A DNA stretch of 64,000 nucleotides from NCBI GenBank assembly GCA_039180875.1, contig JBCDCY010000002.1, positions 372,001-436,000 on the forward strand, written 5' to 3'. The stretch is from JBCDCY01 sp039180875. Its GTDB lineage: Bacteria; Pseudomonadota; Alphaproteobacteria; Rhodobacterales; Rhodobacteraceae. Each line of letters starts with the position of its first letter. Positions within the stretch are counted from its first letter, which is position 1. The translations under genes and the position numbers were made by a program. Shown here one piece after another: positions 16,370 to 23,920 of this stretch. Under the pieces are notes generated by a model. It worked only from the letters and a program-made list of their open reading frames with translations, was not told the origin of the DNA and searched no databases.

Positions 16370-18199
16370 CTATTCCGCCGGCTTTTTCGATTTTCGTCGG
16401 AAGCTCGCCTTCACGTTGCCGAAGAAGTCGACCTGCACGCCCTGGCTCCGCATGATGATGTACTGCTGGGTGAAGGTGATGACGTTGTTGGCCACCCAGT
16501 AGATCACCAGACCGCTGGCGAAATTGCCGAGCATGAACATGAAGACCCAAGGCAGCAGGTTGAAGATCATCGCCTGGGTGGGGTCAGTGGGCGCCGGGTT
16601 GAGCTTCTGCTGCATCCACATCGTCACGCCCATCAGGATCGGGAAGACGCCGATGGAGAGGAACGACAGGATCGAGCCGTCGGGCGGTGGTGAGAACGGC
16701 AGCAGCCCGAAGAGGTTCATGTAGGACGAGGGATCCGGGGCCGAGAGATCGCGGATCCAGCCGATGAACGGCGCATGGCGCATCTCGATAGTGACGTAGA
16801 GCACCTTGTAGAGCGCGAAGAAGATCGGGATCTGCAGCAGGATCGGCAGACAGCCGGAGGCGGGGTTCACCCGCTCCTTCTTATAGAGCGCCATCATCTC
16901 CTGTTGCAACTTCTGGCGGTCGTCGCCGGCGCGCTCCTTGATCTTCTCCATCTCGGGCTGGAGCTGCTTCATCTTCGACATGGCGACGAAGGATTTGTAG
17001 GCCAGCGGGAAGAGCAATGCCTTGATGATCAGGGTGAGCGTGATGATCGACACGCCCATATTGCCGATCAGGCCGTTCAGATGGTGCAGGCCCCAGAAGA
17101 TCGGCTTGGTGAGGAAGGCGAACCAGCCCCAGTCGATGGAATCGACGAAACGGGTGACGCCCTGATTGTCCTGATAGTCGCGGATCGCCTCCCACTCCTT
17201 GGCGCCGGCGAAGAGCTGGGAGGTGAGCTCCGCCTGGCCCCCGGCGGCGATCTCGACCGGAGGGAGGCGCATGTCGGCCTGGTAGATCTGCGCTTCCTCG
17301 ACATACTTGGCGACGGCGGTGAAGCTCTGGCCTTGGGGCGGGATCAGGGTCGTCATCCAGTTCTTGTCGGTAAAGCCGATCCAGCCGCCGGTCTCGGAAC
17401 TGCGACGCTCCACCCGGCCGCGCTCGGCCCGGTCGAACTCGGCGTCCGTCAGGTCGTCGTAGTCGATCTCGACCAGCACGTCATCGGCCAGCCCGACCAC
17501 GCCCTCGTGCAGGATGTAGAAGCCGATGGTCTCGGGCTCTCCCTCCCGCACGATCAGGCCGTAGGGGGTGAGGCGAACGGGTGCCGTCCCCTGGTTCTCC
17601 ACGGTCTGGGAGATGGTGAAGAGGTAGTTCTCGTCGACGCTGATGGTGCGTAGGAAGATGAGGCCGGCGCCGTTCTCCCAACGCAGCGTCACCGGGTCGT
17701 CGGGGGTCAGCACATCGCCCGCTTCGATGGTCCATTCGGTGGTGGCGTTGGGCAGGGGGCCGACCTCGGCCGGACCGACCCAGCCGTGCAGGGCGTAGTA
17801 GCCGCCGATGCCGCCGCTCGGGTTGAGCAGGCGCACGGTCGGCGACCCGGGATCGAGGGTCTCGCGGTAATCCGTGAGCTTCAGATCGTCGAGCCGGGCG
17901 CCGGTCAGCGACAGCGAGCCCTCGAGGCGCGGCGTCTCGATGGCGATGCGCGTCGCTGTCGCCACGTCGCTCGGCGCCACGGCGGCGGGCGCGGTGCCCT
18001 GACCGCCGGCCGCCTGCGGGGCGGCGGGGGCCGGGGGCGCGACAGCGGTGGAGCCGTCGAACAGCTCTTCGGCGGCCGAGGTGTCGGTGGAGACCGTGGT
18101 GGTCACCGGTGGCTCCGGCGGGAACAGGATGAACCAGACGAAGATCACCAGAAAGCTCAGCCCGGTGGCGAGCAGCAGGTTCTTGGTCTGGTCGTCCAT
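16370..18199 (-). CDS. yidC: Membrane protein insertase YidC
   Basis: YidC, 609 residues, inserts proteins into the inner membrane, alone or with SecYEG. It has one N-terminal membrane segment (LLLATGLSFLVIFVWFILFP), a large periplasmic beta domain, and five C-terminal membrane segments with the conserved KALLFPLAYKSFVAMSKMKQLQPEM and SGCLPILLQIPIFFALYKVLY blocks. The start is ATG 18199 behind GGAGGACTGC; the upstream 14 codons have no support. It is normally downstream of rpmH-rnpA-yidD, but here an EAL gene lies between. It begins an operon with the MOSC and engB genes. Confidence 0.97.
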   Translation of the reverse strand: MDDQTKNLLLATGLSFLVIFVWFILFPPEPPVTTTVSTDTSAAEELFDGSTAVAPPAPAAPQAAGGQGTAPAAVAPSDVATATRIAIETPRLEGSLSLTGARLDDLKLTDYRETLDPGSPTVRLLNPSGGIGGYYALHGWVGPAEVGPLPNATTEWTIEAGDVLTPDDPVTLRWENGAGLIFLRTISVDENYLFTISQTVENQGTAPVRLTPYGLIVREGEPETIGFYILHEGVVGLADDVLVEIDYDDLTDAEFDRAERGRVERRSSETGGWIGFTDKNWMTTLIPPQGQSFTAVAKYVEEAQIYQADMRLPPVEIAAGGQAELTSQLFAGAKEWEAIRDYQDNQGVTRFVDSIDWGWFAFLTKPIFWGLHHLNGLIGNMGVSIITLTLIIKALLFPLAYKSFVAMSKMKQLQPEMEKIKERAGDDRQKLQQEMMALYKKERVNPASGCLPILLQIPIFFALYKVLYVTIEMRHAPFIGWIRDLSAPDPSSYMNLFGLLPFSPPPDGSILSFLSIGVFPILMGVTMWMQQKLNPAPTDPTQAMIFNLLPWVFMFMLGNFASGLVIYWVANNVITFTQQYIIMRSQGVQVDFFGNVKASFRRKSKKPAE

Positions 18200-18405
18200 G
18201 CAGTCCTCCGCCCGGGCCCCTCGGCTTCGCGGTTTGAACAAGTATGCACGGCAAAGGTCAAGGGGAAGCGGCAGGGCCGGCGGCGGTGCCCCGGCACGGG
18301 GCGTGGGGGCTGCGTCTAGTGGGCCAGCGGAGGGCTGTCGGGCGGATCGTCAGGCGCTGCGCCAGCCGGCCGGAAGGGGACACGTAGGCGGTGGCGTTTC
18401 TGCCG

Positions 18406-20385
18406 TCAGGCCCCTTCGGCGCGCAGCGCCGGGCGCGCGGCGCGCCAGGTCCGCAACCACTCCGGCAGCTCTGCCGCCGGCATCGGCCTGGCGAACAGAA
18501 AGCCCTGGGCGAACTGGCAGCCGAGGGCGACCAATCGCTCGCGCTCTCCCACCGTCTCCACCCCTTCGGCGAGGGCCTCGACGCCCAGACTGCGGGCCAT
18601 GTTCACCATTGCGGCGACATAGCTCGCCTGTTGCGGGTCCCGATCGAGGCCGGCAACGAAGCTGCGGTCGATTTTGATGCGGCTGACGGCGAAGCGCCGG
18701 ATATTGGCGATCGCCGCGTGCCCGGTGCCGAAATCGTCGAGCTCGATGGCGAAGCCGGCCTCGGCCAGGGTGCGGATGGTGCGGGCGACCGCCTCCTCAT
18801 CGTGCTCGATCAACACCGTCTCCAGCACTTCGACGGCCACCCGACCGGGGGCCAGACCGCGCGGGTCGAGGGCCCATTTCAGCCGATCGGGCAGGCGCGG
18901 ATCGGCGAGCTGGTCGGAGGTGAAGTTGAGCGCCACCCGCGGCACGTCGAGCCCGGCCGCGTCCAGGCTCTCCAACGTCTCGAGCGATTGCTCGAGCATG
19001 GCGTCAGCGATCAGATGGCCGCGCCCGGTCTGCTCGGCGATCTCGAGAAACGCGCCGGGGCTGAGGACGCCGCGGCTCGGATGTAGCCAGCGAGCCAGCG
19101 CCTCCAGACCCACGACCGCCCCGGTGGCGAGGTCGACCTGCGGCTGGAAGTAAGGCTGGATCAGGCCGTGATCGAGGGAGCGCGCCAGATCCCGCGCCAC
19201 GCGGTTGCGCGACTCCTTCTCCGTCCGGATCTCCCGACTGTAGTACTGCACGAGACCGGCGCCGATCTGCTTGGCGATGGTCAGCGCGGTCTTGGCGTTG
19301 GCGACGCAGGCGTCGGCATCGGCGCTCAGCAGCTCGCCCTCCACCACGCCAATGGAACAGCTCGGCCGGAAGGCGCCGTCCTCCAGCCGCGCGGGCTGGC
19401 GGATCTCGGCCTGGATGCGGCGCACGATCCGATCCGCGCCCCCGGGCAGATGGCCGGTATCCAGCGCCACCAGGAAGTCGTCATCGCCGATCCGGGCGAC
19501 GAAGTCGGAGCTGCGCAGCACGCCCCCGATGCGGTCGCCCACCAGCCGCAGCAGGCGATCGCCGGCGGCATAGCCGTGGGCGTCGTTCACGCTTTGAAAA
19601 TCGTCGATGTCGATGTGCAGGATCGCCATCCGGGCGCGCTGCGCCTCGGGCCCGGCCAGACACGCGCGAAGATGGGCATCCATCATCGCGCGGTTGGGCA
19701 GCCCGGTGACCGGATCGTGCTGCTCTTCCGCGCGCGGATCCTCCTCAGCACTCTCCTCGGCCGCGCGCCGGCGCGGGCTGAGCACCAGAGCCGCGAGGGT
19801 AAGCGCGATCGCCGCGGCCAGGAGCTGCGGCAGGATGGCGGCGAGCAACTTGGCGCGACCGACCAGCCGGACGGTCTCCGCCAGGTCGTCGTCGATGGCG
19901 TGCAGGGCGTCGTCGAGGGCGTCGAACGGCTCGACCCGTGCCGGCGCGCCCGTCCGGCTCTCCGCCAGGGCGTCGCGGAGGGCTCGGGCGAGGTCTTGCT
20001 GCTGGGGGAGCGGCGGTGGCGCGGCCGTCGGCCCGAGGATCGCAAGGCGTTCCGCCAACAGCGCCTGGGCAGCGAGCAGGCGATTGCTTTGTGCAGCGAG
20101 TTCGCGGCGCCGCTCCTCCCCCAGGGCGGCATCGTCCGGGATCGGCCGGATCGCCATCTCCCGCACCTTGGTATGCAGGAGAAACAGTTGGCTGACGCTG
20201 GAGCGGGCGGCGGTCACGTCCTCCCGCTCCCGCCGCAGATCGCGCAGGACCAGCATTTGGGCTGTCAGGGTGAGCGCCAGCAAGGCGAGTAAAGCGCGCG
20301 CCGCAACCCGGCGCGGCCGACCGGCGCGCGGGGCCGATCCCGTCGGCACCTCACCCCCACGTGCATAACCGCCGACAGACTGCAT
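18406..20385 (-). CDS. Membrane-bound GGDEF/EAL protein, probable c-di-GMP phosphodiesterase
   Basis: A 659-residue inner-membrane protein with membrane helices near residues 29-47 and 180-203 and a periplasmic sensor helix bundle between them. A GGDEF domain follows (about 224-385), then an EAL domain (about 400-650). The GGDEF signature is degenerate, reading IGDDDF at 299-304, so cyclase activity is doubtful. The EAL domain keeps its catalytic set: LEALARW, ALNFT, the VEVLET glutamate, DDFGTG, KIDRSF and AEGVET. I infer it breaks down c-di-GMP. ATG 20385 is preferred over a TTG 19 codons upstream, though neither has a strong ribosome site. The gene separates yidC from yidD, an unusual location. 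Confidence 0.9.
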   Translation of the reverse strand: MQSVGGYARGGEVPTGSAPRAGRPRRVAARALLALLALTLTAQMLVLRDLRREREDVTAARSSVSQLFLLHTKVREMAIRPIPDDAALGEERRRELAAQSNRLLAAQALLAERLAILGPTAAPPPLPQQQDLARALRDALAESRTGAPARVEPFDALDDALHAIDDDLAETVRLVGRAKLLAAILPQLLAAAIALTLAALVLSPRRRAAEESAEEDPRAEEQHDPVTGLPNRAMMDAHLRACLAGPEAQRARMAILHIDIDDFQSVNDAHGYAAGDRLLRLVGDRIGGVLRSSDFVARIGDDDFLVALDTGHLPGGADRIVRRIQAEIRQPARLEDGAFRPSCSIGVVEGELLSADADACVANAKTALTIAKQIGAGLVQYYSREIRTEKESRNRVARDLARSLDHGLIQPYFQPQVDLATGAVVGLEALARWLHPSRGVLSPGAFLEIAEQTGRGHLIADAMLEQSLETLESLDAAGLDVPRVALNFTSDQLADPRLPDRLKWALDPRGLAPGRVAVEVLETVLIEHDEEAVARTIRTLAEAGFAIELDDFGTGHAAIANIRRFAVSRIKIDRSFVAGLDRDPQQASYVAAMVNMARSLGVEALAEGVETVGERERLVALGCQFAQGFLFARPMPAAELPEWLRTWRAARPALRAEGA

Positions 20386-20519
20386 GACGTCGCCCACCCA
20401 CTCTCCAATCGCGCCGAAGGGTAATCGACGGCGGCGGATCAAGCGGTTAACGCGGCGTCAGAGAATATCTCGAAAGCGCGCTCAATTCGCCGCGAATGGG
20501 ATCGGCTCAGCCGGGCGCC

Positions 20520-20741
20520 TCAGTCTGGCACGTTGTCGATGCCGGAGCCGCCCCAGGGATGGCAGCGCGCCAGACGGCGGAGCGTCAGCCAGCCGCCGCG
20601 GAGCGCGCCGTGGCGCTCCAACGCCTCGAGCGCGTAGGCCGAGCAGGTGGGGTGAAAGCGGCAGGATCGACCGATCCAGGGCGAGAGCACCAGGCGATAG
20701 GCCCGGATCGGCAGGGCGACGCAATGGGCGAGGGGGCTCAG
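20520..20741 (-). CDS. yidD: Membrane protein insertion efficiency factor YidD
   Basis: YidD, 73 residues, is a small amphipathic inner-membrane protein that helps YidC-dependent insertion. The family core is unmistakable: RAYRLVLSPWIG, CRFHPTCSAYALEAL and RLARCHPWGGSG, with the typical cysteines. No ATG, GTG or TTG exists in frame before the core without hitting a stop. The only plausible start is CTG 20741, which overlaps the rnpA stop as CTGA. Translation may thus depend on reinitiation after rnpA. A longer frame on the same strand (20482-20763) is out of phase and is not the gene. Confidence 0.88.
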   Translation of the reverse strand: MSPLAHCVALPIRAYRLVLSPWIGRSCRFHPTCSAYALEALERHGALRGGWLTLRRLARCHPWGGSGIDNVPD

Positions 20742-21106
20742 CGCGCCTCTCCCGCCGCCGCATGGAGATGGCCTAGGGCCTGGATCAGGTCGCTCACCAT
20801 GGCATCAAAGGGATGGCTCGCCGTCGCCCCCGCCCGGCCGATCAGCACATAGTCCCAGCCCGGCCGTCCATCCTGCGGCAGGACCTGATGGGCGATGCTG
20901 CGCAGGCGTCGCTTGGCACGATTGCGGGCGACGGCGTTGCCGACTTTCTTTGAGCAGGTGAACCCGACCCGGACGCGGCCGGGCGCCTGATCGGCGTCCC
21001 GACGGCGGGCCTGGAGCACGAAGGCCGGCATGGCGCGGCGCCGTGCCCTTGCAGCGGCGAGGAAGTCCCGCCGTTTCTTCAGCGTCTCGAGCGGCGCGGC
21101 GCTCAG
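20738..21106 (-). CDS. rnpA: Ribonuclease P protein component
   Basis: RnpA, 122 residues from the start chosen here, is the protein partner of the catalytic RNA that matures tRNA 5' ends. The core is clear: LKKRRDFLAAA, FTCSKKVGNAVARNRAKRRLR (the RNR motif) and DYVLIGR. No ATG, GTG or TTG lies between the rpmH start and this core. CTG 21106 gives a normal-length protein and forms CTGA with the rpmH stop. The alternative is a much longer protein: the frame stays open through all of rpmH up to 21466, and GTG 21268 has a GGAGG site at 21275-21279, which would give 176 residues with rpmH nested inside, as known in Thermus. Confidence 0.9.
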   Translation of the reverse strand: MSAAPLETLKKRRDFLAAARARRRAMPAFVLQARRRDADQAPGRVRVGFTCSKKVGNAVARNRAKRRLRSIAHQVLPQDGRPGWDYVLIGRAGATASHPFDAMVSDLIQALGHLHAAAGEAR

Positions 21107-21237
21107 GCCGACAGCCGCTTCCGCCCGATCCGCCGCCGGGCGTTCAGGATCTTGCGGCCGTTCTTGGTCGCCATCCGGGCGCGAAAGCCGTGGCGACGCT
21201 TGCGGACCAGCCGGCTGGGCTGAAACGTGCGCTTCAT
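21103..21237 (-). CDS. rpmH: 50S ribosomal protein L34
   Basis: L34, 44 residues, a highly basic large-subunit protein. The sequence MKRTFQPSRLVRKRRHGF and the following RMATKNGRKIL block are diagnostic. ATG 21237 follows GAGGAGAG. It is the first gene of rpmH-rnpA-yidD and has a good promoter at 21342-21370. Its stop shares bases with the proposed rnpA start. Confidence 0.96.
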   Translation of the reverse strand: MKRTFQPSRLVRKRRHGFRARMATKNGRKILNARRRIGRKRLSA

Positions 21238-21309
21238 CTCGTCTCTCCTCGTCGCGTGGGGCCGGCACTGCCACCCTCCGCTCCACCAGATCCGGCGATT
21301 TGGCCGGTT

Positions 21310-21337
21310 CTCGCGTTTCGGGTCCTCGCGTTTCGGG
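21310..21337. repeat. Two tandem copies of a 13-base motif in the rpmH leader
   Basis: The motif CTCGCGTTTCGGG occurs at 21310-21322 and again at 21325-21337, a 15-base period, just downstream of the predicted rpmH transcription start. It could affect leader folding, or be a chance slippage product. Confidence 0.6.
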
Positions 21338-21341
21338 GCCT

Positions 21342-21370
21342 CGGATACGCGCCGGTCCGGGCGCTGTCAA
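21342..21370 (-). promoter_or_regulatory. Sigma-70-type promoter for rpmH-rnpA-yidD
   Basis: On the minus strand TTGACA (21370-21365) is followed after 17 bases by TATCCG (21347-21342). The -35 is perfect. Transcription should start near 21335, giving a leader of about 98 bases before rpmH. Confidence 0.65.
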
Positions 21371-21560
21371 TTCGCAAGGCGGCGCTGCCATCGCCGCACC
21401 GGCTCCCGCATCTGAAAGCCGCGGTCCCGCCTCCCGGCACTGAAACATTGTCCCGCCAGCCATCAAGCGCGCGTGATCAACGGTTTCGATTTTTCGTGCT
21501 CTCGCGCATGTCTGCCCCAGCTACCCCCTTGGGAACGCCAGGTCAGAGCCGGAGATGCCC

Positions 21561-22307
21561 ATGTCGACGACCGCTCAATCCACCAACCGGCTGTCGTTCT
21601 CGCGGATGGCGCCGCTCCTGCTGATCGTCGCCGCCGCGGTGGCCGGCTACTTCCTGATCGGCGACTACCTCTCCTTTGAGACGTTGCGGGACAACCGCGA
21701 AGAGCTGATCGCCTGGCGCGACAACAACTACCTGATCGCAGCACTCACCTATATGGCGATCTACATCCTGGCCGTCGCCTTCTCGCTGCCGGGGGGGCTG
21801 TTCATGACCCTGGCCGGCGGCTTCCTATTCGGCCTGGCCATGGGCACGTTGATGACGGTGAGCGCGGCGACCATCGGCGCGACGGTGCTGTTTCTGGCGG
21901 CCAAGACGGGGCTCGGCGACGCGCTTTACGACCGGCTGAAGGCCAAGGCGGGCGAGGGCGGGATGCTTACCCGCATCCAGAACGGCCTGGAGCAGAACGA
22001 GATCAGCGTGCTTTTCCTGATGCGCCTGGTCCCGGCCGTGCCGTTCTTCGTCGCCAATCTAGCCCCGGCCTTTCTGGGCGTCGGCCTTCGCAACTACGTG
22101 CTCACCACGTTCTTCGGCATTATCCCCGGCACCATGGTCTACACCTGGATCGGCTCGGGCCTGGGCGATGTGTTTGCGCGCGGAGAGACGCCCAACCTCT
22201 CGATCATCTTTGAATGGCAGGTGCTGGGACCCATTCTCGCCCTATGTGCCCTGGCAGCGCTGCCCATCGTCATCAAGTCGCTGCGGGGCGGCCGGCAGGC
22301 GCTTTGA
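21561..22307 (+). CDS. TVP38/TMEM64 family membrane protein
   Basis: A 248-residue inner-membrane protein of the TVP38/TMEM64 (DedA-like, VTT domain) family with about five to six membrane segments. The signature is visible in FSLPGGLFMTLAGGFLFG and in FLMRLVPAVPFFVANLAPAF. Members are thought to act in lipid or ion movement, but the cargo is unsettled. ATG 21561 is chosen because GGAG lies six bases before it; an ATG two codons earlier would place the site too close. The next gene, 33 bases downstream, is the FAD oxidoreductase that is fused to this family in some other bacteria. Confidence 0.88.
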   Translation: MSTTAQSTNRLSFSRMAPLLLIVAAAVAGYFLIGDYLSFETLRDNREELIAWRDNNYLIAALTYMAIYILAVAFSLPGGLFMTLAGGFLFGLAMGTLMTVSAATIGATVLFLAAKTGLGDALYDRLKAKAGEGGMLTRIQNGLEQNEISVLFLMRLVPAVPFFVANLAPAFLGVGLRNYVLTTFFGIIPGTMVYTWIGSGLGDVFARGETPNLSIIFEWQVLGPILALCALAALPIVIKSLRGGRQAL

Positions 22308-22340
22308 TCCGACGACGGCAGACGAGAGGGGGATGCGACC

Positions 22341-23774
22341 ATGGCCCGCGATGATATCAAGCCCGAGCGGATCGAGACCGACCTCTGCGTGATTGGCGGC
22401 GGATCGGGCGGTCTGTCCGTCGCGGCCGGTGCCGTGCAGATGGGCGCCAAAGTGGTGCTGATCGAAGGCGGCAAGATGGGGGGCGATTGCCTCAACTATG
22501 GCTGCGTCCCGTCGAAGGCGCTGATCGCTGCCGCCAAGCAGGCCCATACGCTGAGGAACGGCGCGAAGTTCGGCATCAAGGACGTGGAGCCTGAGGTCGA
22601 CTACGCCGCCGCCATGGAGCATGTGCAGGACGTGATCGCCGGCATCGCGCCCCACGACTCCGTCGAGCGGTTCGAAGGCTTGGGCGTTCGCGTCATCCAG
22701 GACTGGGCGCGCTTCGTCTCCCGCGACGAGGTGCAGGCGGGGGCGGCGATCATCAAGGCGCGGCGCTTCGTCGTCGCCACCGGCTCCGGCCCATTGGTGC
22801 CGCCGATCCCGGGTCTGGCGGACGTGCCTTATCTGACCAACGAGACGCTCTTCGATCTGCGCGACCGGCCCGAGCATCTGATCATCATCGGTGCGGGCCC
22901 GATCGGTATGGAGATGGCCCAGGCGCATCGCCGCCTCGGCAGCCGGGTGACGGTGCTGGAGGCGGCAAAGGCCCTCGCCCGCGACGATCCGGAGACGGCG
23001 GCGATCGCCCTCGACCAGCTGCGCGCGGAGGGGGTTGAGATCGTCGAGGGCGCCCAGGTGGCCGAGGTCGGCGGCAGCCCCGGCGCGATCACCGTGCGCG
23101 CCGGCGACGACCGGCAGTGGACCGGCTCCCACCTTTTCGTCGCAGTCGGCCGGACGCCGGCCATCGACCGCCTCGACCTCGACCAGGCCGGGATCCGCTA
23201 CGGCCGCAAGGGGATCGAGGTGGATGCCCAGCTCCGCAGCTCCAACCGCCGGGTCTACGCGGTCGGCGACGTGGCGGGCGGCCTGCAGTTCACCCATGTC
23301 GCCGGCTACCACGCAGGCGTCGTCGTGCGCTCCGCCCTATTCGGCCTGCCGGCCAAGGCATCGGAGGCCCACATCCCCTGGGTGACCTTCACCGATCCCG
23401 AACTCGCTCAAGTCGGCCTGACCGAGGCTGAGGCCCGCAAGATCCACGGCGGCAAGCTCGAGGTGCTGCGCTTCGACTATGCCGAGAACGACCGCGCCCG
23501 GGCGGAGCGGGCCACCCAGGGCCTCCTCAAGGTCATGGTGGTGCGCGGCAAGCCCATCGGCGCCTCCATCGTCGGGCGCCAGGCCGGCGAATTGATCAAC
23601 CTCTGGGCGCTCGCCATCGCCAATGGCATGAAGATCGGCGCGGTCACCGCCATGGTCGCGCCCTATCCGACGATCGGCGAGCTCAACAAGCGCGTCGCCG
23701 GCCAATACTACGTGCCGCGTCTCTTCGAGAGTGACTTCGTGAAACGGGTCGTCCGCCTGGTGCAGCGGTTTTAA
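22341..23774 (+). CDS. FAD-dependent dithiol oxidoreductase (mercuric reductase/Lpd-like)
   Basis: A 477-residue flavoprotein disulfide reductase. The FAD-binding GGGSGG (19-24), the redox pair Cys50 and Cys55 in GGDCLNYGCVPSKAL, the NAD(P)H-binding IIGAGPIGMEMA block, and a C-terminal dimerisation domain are all present. It lacks the terminal cysteine pair and the N-terminal metal domain of true mercuric reductase, so mercury reduction is unlikely. It follows the TVP38 gene in the same direction; the two are fused into one protein in several proteobacteria, so they probably work together at the membrane. Substrate unknown. Confidence 0.9.
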   Translation: MARDDIKPERIETDLCVIGGGSGGLSVAAGAVQMGAKVVLIEGGKMGGDCLNYGCVPSKALIAAAKQAHTLRNGAKFGIKDVEPEVDYAAAMEHVQDVIAGIAPHDSVERFEGLGVRVIQDWARFVSRDEVQAGAAIIKARRFVVATGSGPLVPPIPGLADVPYLTNETLFDLRDRPEHLIIIGAGPIGMEMAQAHRRLGSRVTVLEAAKALARDDPETAAIALDQLRAEGVEIVEGAQVAEVGGSPGAITVRAGDDRQWTGSHLFVAVGRTPAIDRLDLDQAGIRYGRKGIEVDAQLRSSNRRVYAVGDVAGGLQFTHVAGYHAGVVVRSALFGLPAKASEAHIPWVTFTDPELAQVGLTEAEARKIHGGKLEVLRFDYAENDRARAERATQGLLKVMVVRGKPIGASIVGRQAGELINLWALAIANGMKIGAVTAMVAPYPTIGELNKRVAGQYYVPRLFESDFVKRVVRLVQRF

Positions 23775-23858
23775 TTCCTATCCGCGACTAATCAGCTCTA
23801 TCCGGCGATCTTTTGCCGGCATCTTTGCCGCATTCGGCAAGTGCCGGCGCAATACGTG

Positions 23859-23887
23859 TTGCCGCTCTTCAGGTCTGCGACTAGGCT
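23859..23887 (+). promoter_or_regulatory. Candidate promoter for the histidine kinase gene
   Basis: TTGCCG (23859-23864) is followed after 17 bases by TAGGCT (23882-23887). Spacing is ideal, and the -10 resembles that proposed for rpsL (TAGGTT). Transcription would start near 23894. Confidence 0.45.
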
Positions 23888-23920
23888 GCGCGCAAACGAC
23901 GGCGGCAGGTGTACTGGCCG

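Larger units (their letters stand above)
21238..21560. other. Divergent intergenic region between rpmH and the TVP38 gene
   Basis: This 323-base region holds the rpmH promoter and leader (including a 15-base-period repeat) and, toward the right, the control region of the TVP38 gene, in which I found no promoter with good spacing. The leftward rnpA frame stays open across 21238-21466, giving a Pro/Glu/Arg-rich translation that looks unlike a folded protein. Confidence 0.5.

Noticed and set aside
20482..20763. A 93-codon frame overlapping yidD on the same strand, with an ATG start
   Set aside because: It is out of phase with the conserved YidD core; the Arg/Pro-rich product matches nothing.
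22341..23774. Naming the flavoprotein as mercuric reductase (merA)
   Set aside because: It lacks the C-terminal cysteine pair, the N-terminal metal domain and any mer neighbours.
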